Made by a program: the position numbers and the translations under genes. Below are positions 26,112 through 34,581 of a stretch of 64,000 bases of DNA, piece by piece. A model generated the notes under the pieces. It had not been told where the DNA came from. It ran no database searches and saw nothing but the letters and a program-made list of their open reading frames with translations. Source of the stretch: an uncultured delta proteobacterium. Its GTDB lineage: Bacteria > Myxococcota_A > UBA9160 > JAFDET01. Within the stretch, counting starts at the first letter, position 1. Every line of letters starts with the position of its first letter. The DNA is taken from assembly GCA_947259215.1 (NCBI GenBank), contig CAMYLJ010000008.1, positions 1 to 64,000 of the forward strand, given 5' to 3'.

Positions 26112-26749
26112 CGCGAGCCGACCAGCCGGGCGTGGACCCAGCCGACGCGTCCGTTGAAGGTCCGCACGAGCATCCAGTCCCCGGAGCGCTTCTCCTCGAA
26201 GACCGGCACACCGTGGCCGAGCACGTCCACCACCTGCTCGTCGGTGCCGGGCCCCGAGCGCAGGTTGACCCGCCGGCCGCGCACGTAGAGCGCGCCCGGG
26301 GTCGCATCCGCGACCTTCGCCTCGCCGAGCATGCCGTCGGCGATGCGCTGGGCCCGGGACGAGAAGAAGAGCGACGTGCCGACGTGCCCTTCCTTCATCT
26401 GGCGTTCGGCGTCGACCAGCTTGGCCTGGGCCTCGTCGGCCTCCTGGGTGCGCCAGGGCGCGTGCGCGCGGGCGCGATCGAGCGAGATCCGCGCCTCGGC
26501 CAGGGAGGAGACGGCGTCAGCCCGGGTGTGCACGCCCCGCAGGCCGGACTCCATCGCGATCATCGCCCCTTCCGCCCCGCGCACGTCGGCGCGCAGCCGC
26601 TCGACCTCGCGCTCGAGGTACGCCACGCGGTCCTCGCGGGCGCGCTCGTAGATGGCCGCGCTGGATCCGGTCAGCCCGGCGCAGCCGCTGGCGCCCGCTC
26701 CGAGAAGAAAAGCGTAGAAGAAACAGCTGGTTGCAGCTCGATGCCGCAT
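26108..26749 (-). CDS. Lipoprotein with coiled coil and bacterial SH3 domain
   Basis: A 213-residue predicted lipoprotein (signal ending GAGASGCAG, lipidated Cys about residue 23). A charged helical stretch (about 35-150) is likely coiled coil, and a bacterial SH3 domain (about 157-210) contains VNLRSGPGTDEQ and WMLVRTFNGRVGWV. SH3b domains often tether proteins to peptidoglycan or cell-wall-linked partners. Its TAG stop shares CTAG with the convergent diguanylate cyclase, and its start lies about 265 bases from the start of amt. The role is unknown. Confidence 0.75.
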   Translation of the reverse strand: MRHRAATSCFFYAFLLGAGASGCAGLTGSSAAIYERAREDRVAYLEREVERLRADVRGAEGAMIAMESGLRGVHTRADAVSSLAEARISLDRARAHAPWRTQEADEAQAKLVDAERQMKEGHVGTSLFFSSRAQRIADGMLGEAKVADATPGALYVRGRRVNLRSGPGTDEQVVDVLGHGVPVFEEKRSGDWMLVRTFNGRVGWVHARLVGSR

Positions 26750-26959
26750 CGGATCCACGCCTCGCCGTGGGGACTGGGTGCAAGCCCCAGCTTTTCCATC
26801 GATCCGCGGCGCGCCCGGCTTGAGCCCATCCCAGGCTGCCCAATGCGGCGGCAGCCGCCTGCGCAAGCGGAGTGCGCCGTCCTCGGCCCGATGTGCCGAA
26901 TTCAGCCCATTCCGGGCCGATCCCAGCACGCCGAAGGCGTGCTGCCGCCCGCCCGCTCC

Positions 26960-26975
26960 TGGCACGTCCCTTGCT
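26960..26975 (+). promoter_or_regulatory. Sigma-54 (-24/-12) promoter upstream of amt
   Basis: TGGCACGTCCCTTGCT matches the sigma-54 consensus TGGCAC-N5-TTGC(A/T), with the GG and GC elements 12 bases apart as required. It ends 38 bases before the amt start codon and points towards it. Amt genes are classically activated by NtrC with RNA polymerase-sigma-54 under nitrogen limitation. I did not find a convincing NtrC site upstream. Confidence 0.8.
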
Positions 26976-27013
26976 CAAGCTGCGAGGCGGATTTCCACCC
27001 GGAGGACCACGAA

Positions 27014-28387
27014 ATGAATCGGAAGCTCGCTCTGGCGCTGGCCCTGGGGGCTCTGGCGCTTCCCGGTGTCGCGCTCGCAGAAGACGGCGTGACACCGGGC
27101 CAGTTCACCGCCAACAACGTCTGGATGATGCTGGCCGCGGGCCTGGTGTTCATCATGCACCTCGGCTTCGCCACCCTGGAAAGCGGTCTCACCCGCGCCA
27201 AGAACACGGTCAACATCCTGTTCAAGAACACCTTCATCGTGTGCGCCGGGATCCTGACCTACGCCCTGATCGGCTTCAGCTTGATGTACCCGGGCGAGTT
27301 CAACGGCGTCCTCGGCTGGGCCGGGCTCGGGATCACCACCGACGCGACCGGCCTGGGCATCGCCTACGCCGGCGGCGGCTACACCTACTGGACCGACTTC
27401 CTGTTCCAGGCCATGTTCGCCGCCACCGCGGCCACGATCGTGTCGGGCGCCGTCGCGGAGCGCATCAAGCTCCCGAGCTTCATGGTGTTCTCGGTGATCT
27501 TCGTGACCTTCGTGTACACGATCGCCGGCTCCTGGAAGTGGGGCGGCGGCTGGCTCGACGGCCTGGGCTTCTACGACTTCGCCGGCTCGACCCTGGTGCA
27601 CTCCGTCGGTGGCTGGGGCGCGCTTGCGGGCGCCCTGCTCCTCGGCCCCCGGCTGGGCAAGTACGTGGGCGGCAAGCTGAGTCCGATCCCGAACAGCAAC
27701 ATGCCCTTGGCAGCGGTCGGGGTCTTCCTGCTGTGGCTCGGCTGGTTCGGATTCAACGGCGGCTCGGTGCTGTCGGCGGATCCGGCGCTGACGTCGCTGG
27801 TGCTGGTGACCACCTGCCTGGCGGCCGCCGCGGGCGGCGTGGCGTCGATGTTCACCTCCTGGTTCGTGGCCTCGAAGCCGGACCTGTCGATGGCCCTGAA
27901 CGGCATTCTGGCGGGGCTGGTCGGGATCACGGCCGGCGCCGACGTGGTGACCCCGCTGTCGGCGGTCGTGATCGGTCTCATTGCCGGCGTGATGGTCGTG
28001 TTCGCGGTGCTCTTCTTCGACCGGATCAAGATCGACGACCCGGTGGGTGCGATCTCGGTGCACCTGGTGTGCGGCATCTGGGGCACGCTGGCGGTGGGGA
28101 TCTTCTCCACCAACCCGGAGCACAGCCTCGTCACCCAGGCCATCGGCGTCCTGGCCTACGGCGCCTTCACCTTCGCCTGCGCGATGGGGATCTTCCTGAC
28201 CGTGAAGGCGACGATGGGCCTGCGGGTCTCGCCCGAAGAGGAGGTCGAGGGGCTCGACTACGGCGAGCACGGGATGCACGCCTACGACTTCCCGCGCGAG
28301 TCGTCGCTCATGGACGAGGTGACCAGCGGTCGTCGGCCCACGCCCGCGGCCGCCGCCCCGCAGTCGCTGGCCCACGAGCCCAGCTAG
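27014..28387 (+). CDS. amt: Ammonium transporter (Amt/Mep/Rh family)
   Basis: A 457-residue polytopic transporter. It begins with a cleavable-looking signal (LPGVALAED), then about 11 transmembrane helices. Family words include the GFATLESGL segment in the first helix, WKWGGGWLDGLGFYDFAGSTLVHSVGG in the central pore region (split here over two helices), the NPEHSL loop and a cytoplasmic C-terminal tail of about 65 residues. The family imports ammonium as NH3/NH4+. A sigma-54 promoter 38 bases upstream of the ATG implies nitrogen control. No glnK/glnB gene, the usual partner of amt, is adjacent. An SD-like GGAGGA lies 7 bases before the start. Confidence 0.95.
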   Translation: MNRKLALALALGALALPGVALAEDGVTPGQFTANNVWMMLAAGLVFIMHLGFATLESGLTRAKNTVNILFKNTFIVCAGILTYALIGFSLMYPGEFNGVLGWAGLGITTDATGLGIAYAGGGYTYWTDFLFQAMFAATAATIVSGAVAERIKLPSFMVFSVIFVTFVYTIAGSWKWGGGWLDGLGFYDFAGSTLVHSVGGWGALAGALLLGPRLGKYVGGKLSPIPNSNMPLAAVGVFLLWLGWFGFNGGSVLSADPALTSLVLVTTCLAAAAGGVASMFTSWFVASKPDLSMALNGILAGLVGITAGADVVTPLSAVVIGLIAGVMVVFAVLFFDRIKIDDPVGAISVHLVCGIWGTLAVGIFSTNPEHSLVTQAIGVLAYGAFTFACAMGIFLTVKATMGLRVSPEEEVEGLDYGEHGMHAYDFPRESSLMDEVTSGRRPTPAAAAPQSLAHEPS

Positions 28388-28459
28388 GGGCACAGGTCTC
28401 CGGGAGGGGACCGTCGTCGCGAGCTCCCCTGCGAGTCGGCGGCGGTCCTCCTCCTGGCC

Positions 28460-29281
28460 CTAGCGGGGCGGGGCCGGCACGCACAGGAGCTGCGCCCCGC
28501 CGCTGGCAAGGAGCTTCCGTTCCCGGCTCCACACGCGCGCCGTCGTTCCCATCAGCCCGCCCGCCGCCACCCGGGACTCGTGCTCGCCCAGCAGCCAGTC
28601 GCTCTCCCGTGCGCTCCCGTGGAACCAGACGGCCACGTCCAGGTTGGGCGCGATGAAGGCGGCTTCGGGATGCGGCTGGCACGCGGCCGGCCAGGACATC
28701 GTGTCGATCAGGAGCAGCGCGCGCCCGGCGTCGAGGAAGGGATCCTCGACCGTGGCGCGCGGCCGGAAGCGGTACCACTCGACCCACACCGGGTCCCGCG
28801 GCTGCGGCGGCTCGCGGAAGCGCTCGGGATGCAGCGGGCGCGCGTCCAGGTTGTCCCAGAAAGCGTACCGCGGCCACGTGGGGTCGCGCAGCTCGTCGGA
28901 GCTGACGAGCGCCTCGGGGTCCGGCACTTCGGGCGCCGAGCCGTGGGTGTGCTCGAGGCCAGGGCCCTCCAGCGCCGTGCGCACCAGCCCCTCGAAGAGT
29001 CCCCGCCCCTCCTGGGACACGGAGACGCGGAACGACTCGGAGCGCCGCCCCTGGCGCACCGGGACCACCTCCACTTTCACCGGCGCGAACGCTCCCACCG
29101 ACAGGAAGTGGCCGGAGAACGCAGCAGGCCGCGGGATCTTCGCCTCGTGCCCCACCGCGCGCAGCGCGATCGCCGCCAGATAGCCGCCGTTGGGTCCCCA
29201 GATCTCCCAGTCGGGGGACAGGGTCGCGCGGTAGCGTCCGTCCGCGCCCTCGAGGCGGGTGTCCTGCTCGAAGTCGCCCAT
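28460..29281 (-). CDS. Acyl-CoA thioesterase-like protein (double hotdog)
   Basis: A 273-residue protein with the layout of the TesB/4HBT_3-type thioesterases: two fused hotdog domains, with PNGGYLAAIALRA and GHFLSVG near residues 30-65 in the first and RALLLIDTMSWPA and PNLDVAVWFHG near 185-215 in the second. Such proteins hydrolyse acyl-CoAs. The conserved Asp/Gln/Thr catalytic residues cannot be assigned with certainty by eye. The ATG at 29281 was chosen because the longer upstream frame is an antisense shadow of the methyltransferase. It is the last gene of a three-gene leftward run with a methyltransferase and a small lipoprotein. Confidence 0.78.
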   Translation of the reverse strand: MGDFEQDTRLEGADGRYRATLSPDWEIWGPNGGYLAAIALRAVGHEAKIPRPAAFSGHFLSVGAFAPVKVEVVPVRQGRRSESFRVSVSQEGRGLFEGLVRTALEGPGLEHTHGSAPEVPDPEALVSSDELRDPTWPRYAFWDNLDARPLHPERFREPPQPRDPVWVEWYRFRPRATVEDPFLDAGRALLLIDTMSWPAACQPHPEAAFIAPNLDVAVWFHGSARESDWLLGEHESRVAAGGLMGTTARVWSRERKLLASGGAQLLCVPAPPR

Positions 29282-29310
29282 GGGCGCGACGGTAGCAGGG
29301 ACGCGCGTTC

Positions 29311-30048
29311 CTAGGCGGCGGTTGCGCTGCGCGTCCCCACGATCACGTCCTCGCGCCGGAGCCCGAAGCGCTCGACGACCTCGGGTTCGAGGTCGCGCGC
29401 CCAGCCGTCCCGCCGGACTGCGAAGCCGGCTTCGCGCAGGCGATCCTCGAAGTCTGCACCGTAGACGCGCAGGTGATCGGCCTGGCCGAAGCGGCGGACG
29501 CGCTCGGCCGGATCCGTCACGCTCGGATCTTCGTCGGTGCGCGCGAGCTTCGAGCGCACGGGTGTCTGCAACACGGCCCAGCCCCTGGGTGCCAGGATGC
29601 GGTGCAGCTCGCGCATGGCGCGGCGATCGTCGGGCACGTGCTCGAGCACGTGACAGCAGAGGATCGCGTCGAAGGACGCGTCGGGGTAGGGAATGTCCTG
29701 GATGTCGATCTGCTGAGCGGCCAGCGGCGACTCCAGGTCCGCGCTCACGTAGTCGAGGCCGGGCGTCGTCGCCAGGCGCTCGCAGAGCCGCGGCTCGGGT
29801 GCGACGTGCAGCACGCGCTGCGGCTTCGCGAAGAGGTCGGTGCAGCGTTCGAGGTAGAGCCAGAGCAGCCGGTGTCGCTCGAGGGAGCCGCAGCGCGGGC
29901 AGCGCAGCCCCGGTCGGCTTCCGGGCCCGCTGGCCAGGAAGCCGCGGAAGCGCCCGCCGCAGCAGGGGCACTCGACGCGGTCGCCGCGGTAGAAGGGCGC
30001 ACGCAGCCGCCCCTGGAGCTCGCGCGCCGCGAGCGCCCAGCGCCGCAT
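29311..30048 (-). CDS. SAM-dependent methyltransferase with N-terminal zinc-ribbon
   Basis: A 245-residue protein. Residues about 27-55 hold two CxxC pairs (CPCC and CPRC) forming a zinc ribbon. A class I methyltransferase domain follows, with VLHVAPEP as motif I, an acidic segment DYVSADLES, ILCCHVLEHVPD as motif IV, and a PRGWAVLQTPV strand. The target is unknown. The ATG at 30048 overlaps by one base the TGA of the small upstream lipoprotein gene (TGATG), implying coupling. Confidence 0.82.
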   Translation of the reverse strand: MRRWALAARELQGRLRAPFYRGDRVECPCCGGRFRGFLASGPGSRPGLRCPRCGSLERHRLLWLYLERCTDLFAKPQRVLHVAPEPRLCERLATTPGLDYVSADLESPLAAQQIDIQDIPYPDASFDAILCCHVLEHVPDDRRAMRELHRILAPRGWAVLQTPVRSKLARTDEDPSVTDPAERVRRFGQADHLRVYGADFEDRLREAGFAVRRDGWARDLEPEVVERFGLRREDVIVGTRSATAA

Positions 30049-30206
30049 CACTCGGACGCCTCCTCCGCCTCTTCGCACGCCCATTCCAGGCCGGGCTCGT
30101 CGCAGATCGAATCGGCGTCCCACTCGCCCTCGGCCTTGTCCGCCGGACCGCAGCACACTGCGGCCAGACCGAGCAGCACCAGCAGTCTCGTCGTTCGCCC
30201 CACCAT
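30048..30206 (-). CDS. Small acidic lipoprotein (52 aa)
   Basis: The sequence encodes MVGRTTRLLVLLGLAAVCCG followed by a short acidic tail. The signal ends with a lipobox-like LAAVCC, so the mature protein is about 34 residues and rich in Glu/Asp, with two further Cys. Its ATG is at 30206 and its TGA (30048-30050) overlaps the methyltransferase start by one base. It lies below most gene-finder length cutoffs. Function unknown; coupling to the methyltransferase is visible. Confidence 0.6.
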   Translation of the reverse strand: MVGRTTRLLVLLGLAAVCCGPADKAEGEWDADSICDEPGLEWACEEAEEASE

Positions 30207-30325
30207 CCGGACCCCCTTGTTGACCGTCGGCGCCGCATTGCGGCGGCGCTCCCGAGCCTGGCCGTCACGGTACCGCCTCGCTCCCGAAAGAGCCCTTTTC
30301 TTCCGGTTGGCGGTAGACTGCGGAG

Positions 30326-30955
30326 ATGCTGGCGTTCGCAGGGTTGACCGCGGTCGCGCTCGTCGTGCTGCTCGTCGGCGATGCGCGCGGCGCCCAGACC
30401 TTGCGGTTCGTGGCGAAGCCGCTGGCCTCGACGGGCTTCCTGGGCGTTGCGCTCGCGGCAGGCGCGCTGGACAGCCGCTACGGGATGGTCGTCTTGCTGG
30501 CCCTCGTGCTCTGCTGGCTGGGGGACGTGCTGCTCCTGTGGCACGCCGAGGCTCCGTTCCGCGCCGGCCTGGTGAGCTTCCTGCTCGGCCACGTCGCCTT
30601 CGTCGCGGCCTTCGCGCTGCGCGGTGTGGACGCGCTCTGGCTGCTCGCCGCCGCCGTGGGGGTCGCGCCGATCGGCTGGGCGGCGCTCGCCTGGCTGCGG
30701 CCCCACCTGCCCGACTCGATGCGCGTGCCGGTGCTGGCGTATGTCGTCGTGATCTCCACGATGGTGGCCTTCGCGTTCGGCGTCTTTCCTACGGCTGGGC
30801 TCGCGCTGCTGGCGGGTGCGCTCTTCTTCTACGTCTCGGACCTGGCCGTGGCGCGCGACCGCTTCGTCGCGCCGGGCTTCGGCAACCGGCTCTGGGGCCT
30901 GCCCCTCTACTACGGCGGCACCCTGCTGCTGGCCACCACGGCGGGGGGCGTCTAG
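30326..30955 (+). CDS. YhhN/TMEM86-family membrane protein (lysoplasmalogenase-like)
   Basis: A 209-residue polytopic protein with about seven hydrophobic helices. The conserved polar words are FVAKPLAST near residue 30, CWLGDVLLLW near 70, and FYVSDLAVARDRF near 172. Family members include vertebrate lysoplasmalogenase TMEM86B, which cleaves the vinyl-ether bond of lysoplasmalogens; bacterial roles are not settled. The ATG at 30326 gives a clean first helix. It is first in a rightward run with an aminotransferase (2-base gap) and a hydrolase. Confidence 0.8.
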   Translation: MLAFAGLTAVALVVLLVGDARGAQTLRFVAKPLASTGFLGVALAAGALDSRYGMVVLLALVLCWLGDVLLLWHAEAPFRAGLVSFLLGHVAFVAAFALRGVDALWLLAAAVGVAPIGWAALAWLRPHLPDSMRVPVLAYVVVISTMVAFAFGVFPTAGLALLAGALFFYVSDLAVARDRFVAPGFGNRLWGLPLYYGGTLLLATTAGGV

Positions 30956-30957
30956 CG

Positions 30958-32112
30958 GTGCCGCGCCCGCCGCGACCGGCCGCGGCCGCCGCCGCCATGC
31001 CCGCCACGGTCTTCTCCCCCGTGGCCCACGAGCTGGCGCGGCACCCGGGGCCGCTGTTCCCACTGCACGTCGGGGACACCTGGATGGAGCCTTTCGAGGG
31101 CGGCCGCATGCAGGACCTGGACGTGGCCGAGCACCCGGGCATGCACCGCTACTGCGCCACCCAGGGGATCCCGCCCCTCCTGGACGCCATCGTCGAGAAG
31201 GTCCGCGCGCGCAACGGGTTGGCGTGCGAGCGCGAGGGCGTGCTGGTGACGGGCGGCGCGACCGCCGGACTGGCGGCGACGGTGGGTGCGTTGGCGGATC
31301 CCGGCGAGGAGGTGCTGATCCTGGCGCCCTTCTGGCCCCTCATCCGTGGGATCGTGCAGGCGCTGCGGGCGACGCCGGTGGAGGTGCCTTTCTACGATCG
31401 CGTGGACTCGCCGGAGGCGGCGGTGGCGGCGGTGCGCGAACGGCTCGGGCCGAAGAGCGTCGCCCTCTACTTCTCGTCGCCGTCGAATCCCACGGGCCGC
31501 GTGTTGCCCGAGGCGTGGCTGGCCGCCCTGGCCGCGCTGGCCCGCGAGGCGGAGCTCTGGATCCTGTCCGACGAGGTCTACGAGGACTACGTCTACCGCG
31601 GCGAGCACGTGTCGATCGGCCGCTTCGCTCCGGAGCGGACCGTCGGTATCTTCTCGTTCTCGAAGGCCTACGGGATGGCGGGGAACCGCGTCGGCTACCT
31701 GGCTGGCCCGCCGGAGCTGATCGCGCAGGCCCACAAGCTCAGCGTCCACACCGTCTACCACGCGCCGACCGCCGGGCAGCTCGCCGCCGAGCGCGCGCTG
31801 CGCAAGGGCGACGCCTGGATCCGCGGGGCCCACGCCGCCTACCGCGCGGCCGGCGACGATGCGGCGGGGGTGCTCGGTCTGCCGCCGCCCGAGGGCTCGA
31901 TGTTCCTGTTTCTCGACGCGGCGGACCGGCTCGACGAGCGCGGGATGACGGGCTTCCTGCGCGACTGCCTGGAGGACGGCGTCGTGGTGGCGCCGGGCGC
32001 CTCGAGCGGCGCGGACTACGCCAGCTGGATCCGCCTCTGCTACAGCTCGGCCCCGCCGGACGCGGTGGCCGAGGGCGTGCGGCGCCTCGCGCGGCGCCTG
32101 GGCCGGAGCTGA
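30958..32112 (+). CDS. PLP-dependent aminotransferase (class I/II)
   Basis: A 384-residue aminotransferase of fold type I. The cofactor lysine is in FSFSKAYGMAGNRVGY, with SSPSNPTGRVLP, SDEVYEDYVY, and the ARG-type IRLCYSS near the C terminus as further conserved words. It moves an amino group between an amino acid and a keto acid; specificity is unknown, aspartate/aromatic-type being likely. The GTG at 30958 directly follows the YhhN stop; an ATG at 30997 is another plausible start since the intervening residues are Ala/Pro-rich. Confidence 0.85.
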   Translation: MPRPPRPAAAAAAMPATVFSPVAHELARHPGPLFPLHVGDTWMEPFEGGRMQDLDVAEHPGMHRYCATQGIPPLLDAIVEKVRARNGLACEREGVLVTGGATAGLAATVGALADPGEEVLILAPFWPLIRGIVQALRATPVEVPFYDRVDSPEAAVAAVRERLGPKSVALYFSSPSNPTGRVLPEAWLAALAALAREAELWILSDEVYEDYVYRGEHVSIGRFAPERTVGIFSFSKAYGMAGNRVGYLAGPPELIAQAHKLSVHTVYHAPTAGQLAAERALRKGDAWIRGAHAAYRAAGDDAAGVLGLPPPEGSMFLFLDAADRLDERGMTGFLRDCLEDGVVVAPGASSGADYASWIRLCYSSAPPDAVAEGVRRLARRLGRS

Positions 32113-32116
32113 CGTC

Positions 32117-33340
32117 GTGGCCACGCGGATCGGCCGCTACGACAATCCCTGGGCGGTGGCGGAGTGGGATCAGGCGCCCGCCGGCGACGTGCGCTGCGAG
32201 CCGCTGCGCCTCGATACCGCCGACCGCGCCGTGGCCCAGGGCTGGCTCTACCGGCGCGGCGGCGAAGACACGGTCGTGTGCCTGATGCACCCCCGCGCGA
32301 ACTTCTCGCACCACTACCTGGCGCCCGGGCTGCTCGAGGCGGGCTACGCCGTCTTCTGCGAGAACAGCCGTTGGCTCGGGGACGACTCCAGCCTGATCCA
32401 CGAGCGCGTGCTGCTGGACGTGGCCGCGGGCGTCGCCGCCATGCGCGCGCGCTACGACCGCGTCGTGCTCTGCGGCAACTCCGGCGGCGGCTCGCTCTAC
32501 AGCTACTACCTGGACCAGGCCCTGGCGCCCGAAGGCGAGCGCTTCCGCGATACGCCCGCGGGTGACCCCTTCGACCTGAACCGTTTCGAGCTGCCCGCGG
32601 CGGATGCCATGGTCTACGTGGCGGCGCATCCGGGCGAGGGCCACTACCTGCTGCACGCCATCGACCCGTCGCTGCGGGACGAGGCCGACCCGCTGGACGC
32701 AGATCCCGCGCTCGATCTGTACCAGGCCGCCAACGGCTTCCGCGAGCCGCCGGCGTCGAGCCGCTACACGCCGGAGTTCCTGGTCGCATACCGCGGGGCC
32801 CAGCGCGCGCGCGTGGAGCGGATCGACGCCGAGGCGCGCAGGCGGGTGGCGCGGCGGCGGGCGGCACGCGAGCGCTGGAAGGAGACCGGCGCGCTCGACG
32901 AGCGGCGCGCGTCGATCGCCACGGAGTTCCTGCTGGTCTACCGCACGGACGCCGATCCCCGCTGCGTGGATCTCTCCCTCGACCCCTCGGACCGCGACTA
33001 CGGCTCGCTCTGGGGCGTGCGGCCGGACTGGATCAACTACGGCGCCGTCGGGTTCGGCCGCATGGTGTCGCCGGAGGCCTGGCTCTCCACCTGGTCCGGG
33101 CTCTCGTCGCGCGCCGAGATCGCCCGCAGCGGACCGCGCATGAGCCTGCCCGCGCTGCTCGTCTCCTACACGGGCGACAACGGGATCTTCCCGTCGGACG
33201 CGGACGCGATCGCCGCCTCCCTGGCGACGGACGATCTGGAGCGCGTGGACCTGGTCGCGGATCATTACGGCTTCCCCTCGCAGCGGGGCCGCGTGCTCGC
33301 CGCGGCCGCGGTCGCCGAATGGCTGAGGCGGCGCGCCTGA
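32117..33340 (+). CDS. Alpha/beta hydrolase-fold protein
   Basis: A 407-residue protein. The nucleophile elbow is CGNSGGGS near residue 121, following a HPRANFSHHY strand-turn segment near 55 and a long insertion (about 145-290) before the C-terminal catalytic His expected in VADHYGFPS. The insert contains an Arg-rich helix (about 240-260). Substrate unknown. The GTG at 32117 lies 4 bases after the aminotransferase stop, so it is translated from the same messenger. Confidence 0.72.
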   Translation: MATRIGRYDNPWAVAEWDQAPAGDVRCEPLRLDTADRAVAQGWLYRRGGEDTVVCLMHPRANFSHHYLAPGLLEAGYAVFCENSRWLGDDSSLIHERVLLDVAAGVAAMRARYDRVVLCGNSGGGSLYSYYLDQALAPEGERFRDTPAGDPFDLNRFELPAADAMVYVAAHPGEGHYLLHAIDPSLRDEADPLDADPALDLYQAANGFREPPASSRYTPEFLVAYRGAQRARVERIDAEARRRVARRRAARERWKETGALDERRASIATEFLLVYRTDADPRCVDLSLDPSDRDYGSLWGVRPDWINYGAVGFGRMVSPEAWLSTWSGLSSRAEIARSGPRMSLPALLVSYTGDNGIFPSDADAIAASLATDDLERVDLVADHYGFPSQRGRVLAAAAVAEWLRRRA

Positions 33341-33359
33341 GCGCGTCGCGGCCCTGGCG

Positions 33360-33989
33360 TTAGAGGGGCCGCGCGAAGCCCGTGATCGGGCAGCGCCCGC
33401 GCGCGTTCTCCAGCAGGAAGGCCGGCTGGCCGCGGCCGTAGAACTGCATGCTGGCCGTGCCCTCGCCGGCCAGCGCGAAGCACTCGGGTGTCGGCGGCAG
33501 CACGGCCACCATGTCGCGGGTTCCGTCCCAGCCGATACGCCCGGCCTTGGGCAGGTTCCCCCGCACCAGGATGGCGTTCGGGTCCGAGAAGATCACATGG
33601 AAGCTCGCCGTCTCGGCGGTGGGGAGCGCCGAGAGCACGGGGCGCTGCTTGAGGTCGCGCCAGGCCTCGAGGGACGCGATCCCCACCGGCTCGCAGTGGG
33701 TCGCGCCGCGGTCCACGTCTCCCAGGTACTTGACGCGCGTGTACGAGACCCGGCCCGGCAGGCCCACCACCAGCCGGCAGTTCTCGTTGTCGGGGAAGAG
33801 GAAGCGCAGCTGGCCGGCGCCGCCGACGAGCCAGGCGTCCAGGTAGCCGGCGTAGGCCGTGGTGCCCTGCACCTCGGCGTCGGTCCACTCGACCGGCACG
33901 CCGAGCTCCGAGAGGATCTGGGTGGCGCAGGCGGCGAGCCCGCAGGCGGCCAGCGCGGCCGCGAGTGTCTTCACGATCCTCCCCCCCAT
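33360..33989 (-). CDS. Hypothetical lipoprotein
   Basis: A 209-residue protein with a lipoprotein signal (hydrophobic core about 8-18, lipobox GLAAC). The mature part has no recognised domain; it contains several Gly/Asp turns and three spaced Cys (NENCRL, ATHCEP, PECFAL). Likely anchored in the outer membrane or periplasm. It lies 9 bases after the VOC protein gene and so probably shares its transcript. No function assigned. Confidence 0.65.
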   Translation of the reverse strand: MGGRIVKTLAAALAACGLAACATQILSELGVPVEWTDAEVQGTTAYAGYLDAWLVGGAGQLRFLFPDNENCRLVVGLPGRVSYTRVKYLGDVDRGATHCEPVGIASLEAWRDLKQRPVLSALPTAETASFHVIFSDPNAILVRGNLPKAGRIGWDGTRDMVAVLPPTPECFALAGEGTASMQFYGRGQPAFLLENARGRCPITGFARPL

Positions 33990-33998
33990 GTGCGTCCC

Positions 33999-34520
33999 CT
34001 ACGCCTCCGAAGCCCTGTGGACCCGGACCGTGGGCCCGGGCACGGTCTGGGGGCTCGGATCCGCCAGGATCTCCAGAGCCTGCTCGGCGTCCGCCGCCGT
34101 GAAGGGCCGGGTCGTCGTGCACCATTCCACCAGGATCTCGTTGGGATCCCGGGTGTAGATGGAGACGCACCAGTGGTGATCGATCTCGACCACGTCGTGG
34201 CCGCAGGCGAGCCAGCGGTCGCGCCGGCGCGCCAGGTCGCCCAGGTCGTGGGCTTTCCACGCCAGATGGTTCGTCCACGGCGGCAGCCCCACGCCCCGGG
34301 AGATGGAGGGGTCCCAGTCGTCGCCGATCGAGTCGTCGTGGAGATCCCAGAAGGCGATCATCCCGTCTCCGCCGGTGTCGTAGAAGAGGTGCTTGGCCCA
34401 GCCCCCACTTTCGGTCTTGATGGGCTCCACCTTGACCAGCGCGAAGCCCATGGCCTCGGTGTAGAAGGCGTGGGTGGCCCGGACGTCCTTGGTGGCGAGG
34501 GCGACGTGGTGAAAGGACAT
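33999..34520 (-). CDS. VOC-family (glyoxalase/dioxygenase-like) protein
   Basis: A 173-residue protein made of two beta-alpha-beta-beta-beta units. Metal-ligand candidates are the His of SFHHVALAT near the N terminus, the His of TNHLAWKA, and the Glu of NEILVEW. The superfamily covers glyoxalase I, ring-cleaving dioxygenases and antibiotic-resistance proteins; this one is unassigned. A TetR regulator gene lies upstream on the same strand with a 61-base gap, making it a plausible target. Confidence 0.82.
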   Translation of the reverse strand: MSFHHVALATKDVRATHAFYTEAMGFALVKVEPIKTESGGWAKHLFYDTGGDGMIAFWDLHDDSIGDDWDPSISRGVGLPPWTNHLAWKAHDLGDLARRRDRWLACGHDVVEIDHHWCVSIYTRDPNEILVEWCTTTRPFTAADAEQALEILADPSPQTVPGPTVRVHRASEA

Positions 34521-34581
34521 GGGGGTTCTCCTCGACGGGCAAGCATGCGAAGGGCGCCCCGCCGCCGCAAGCCGGGGCGCC

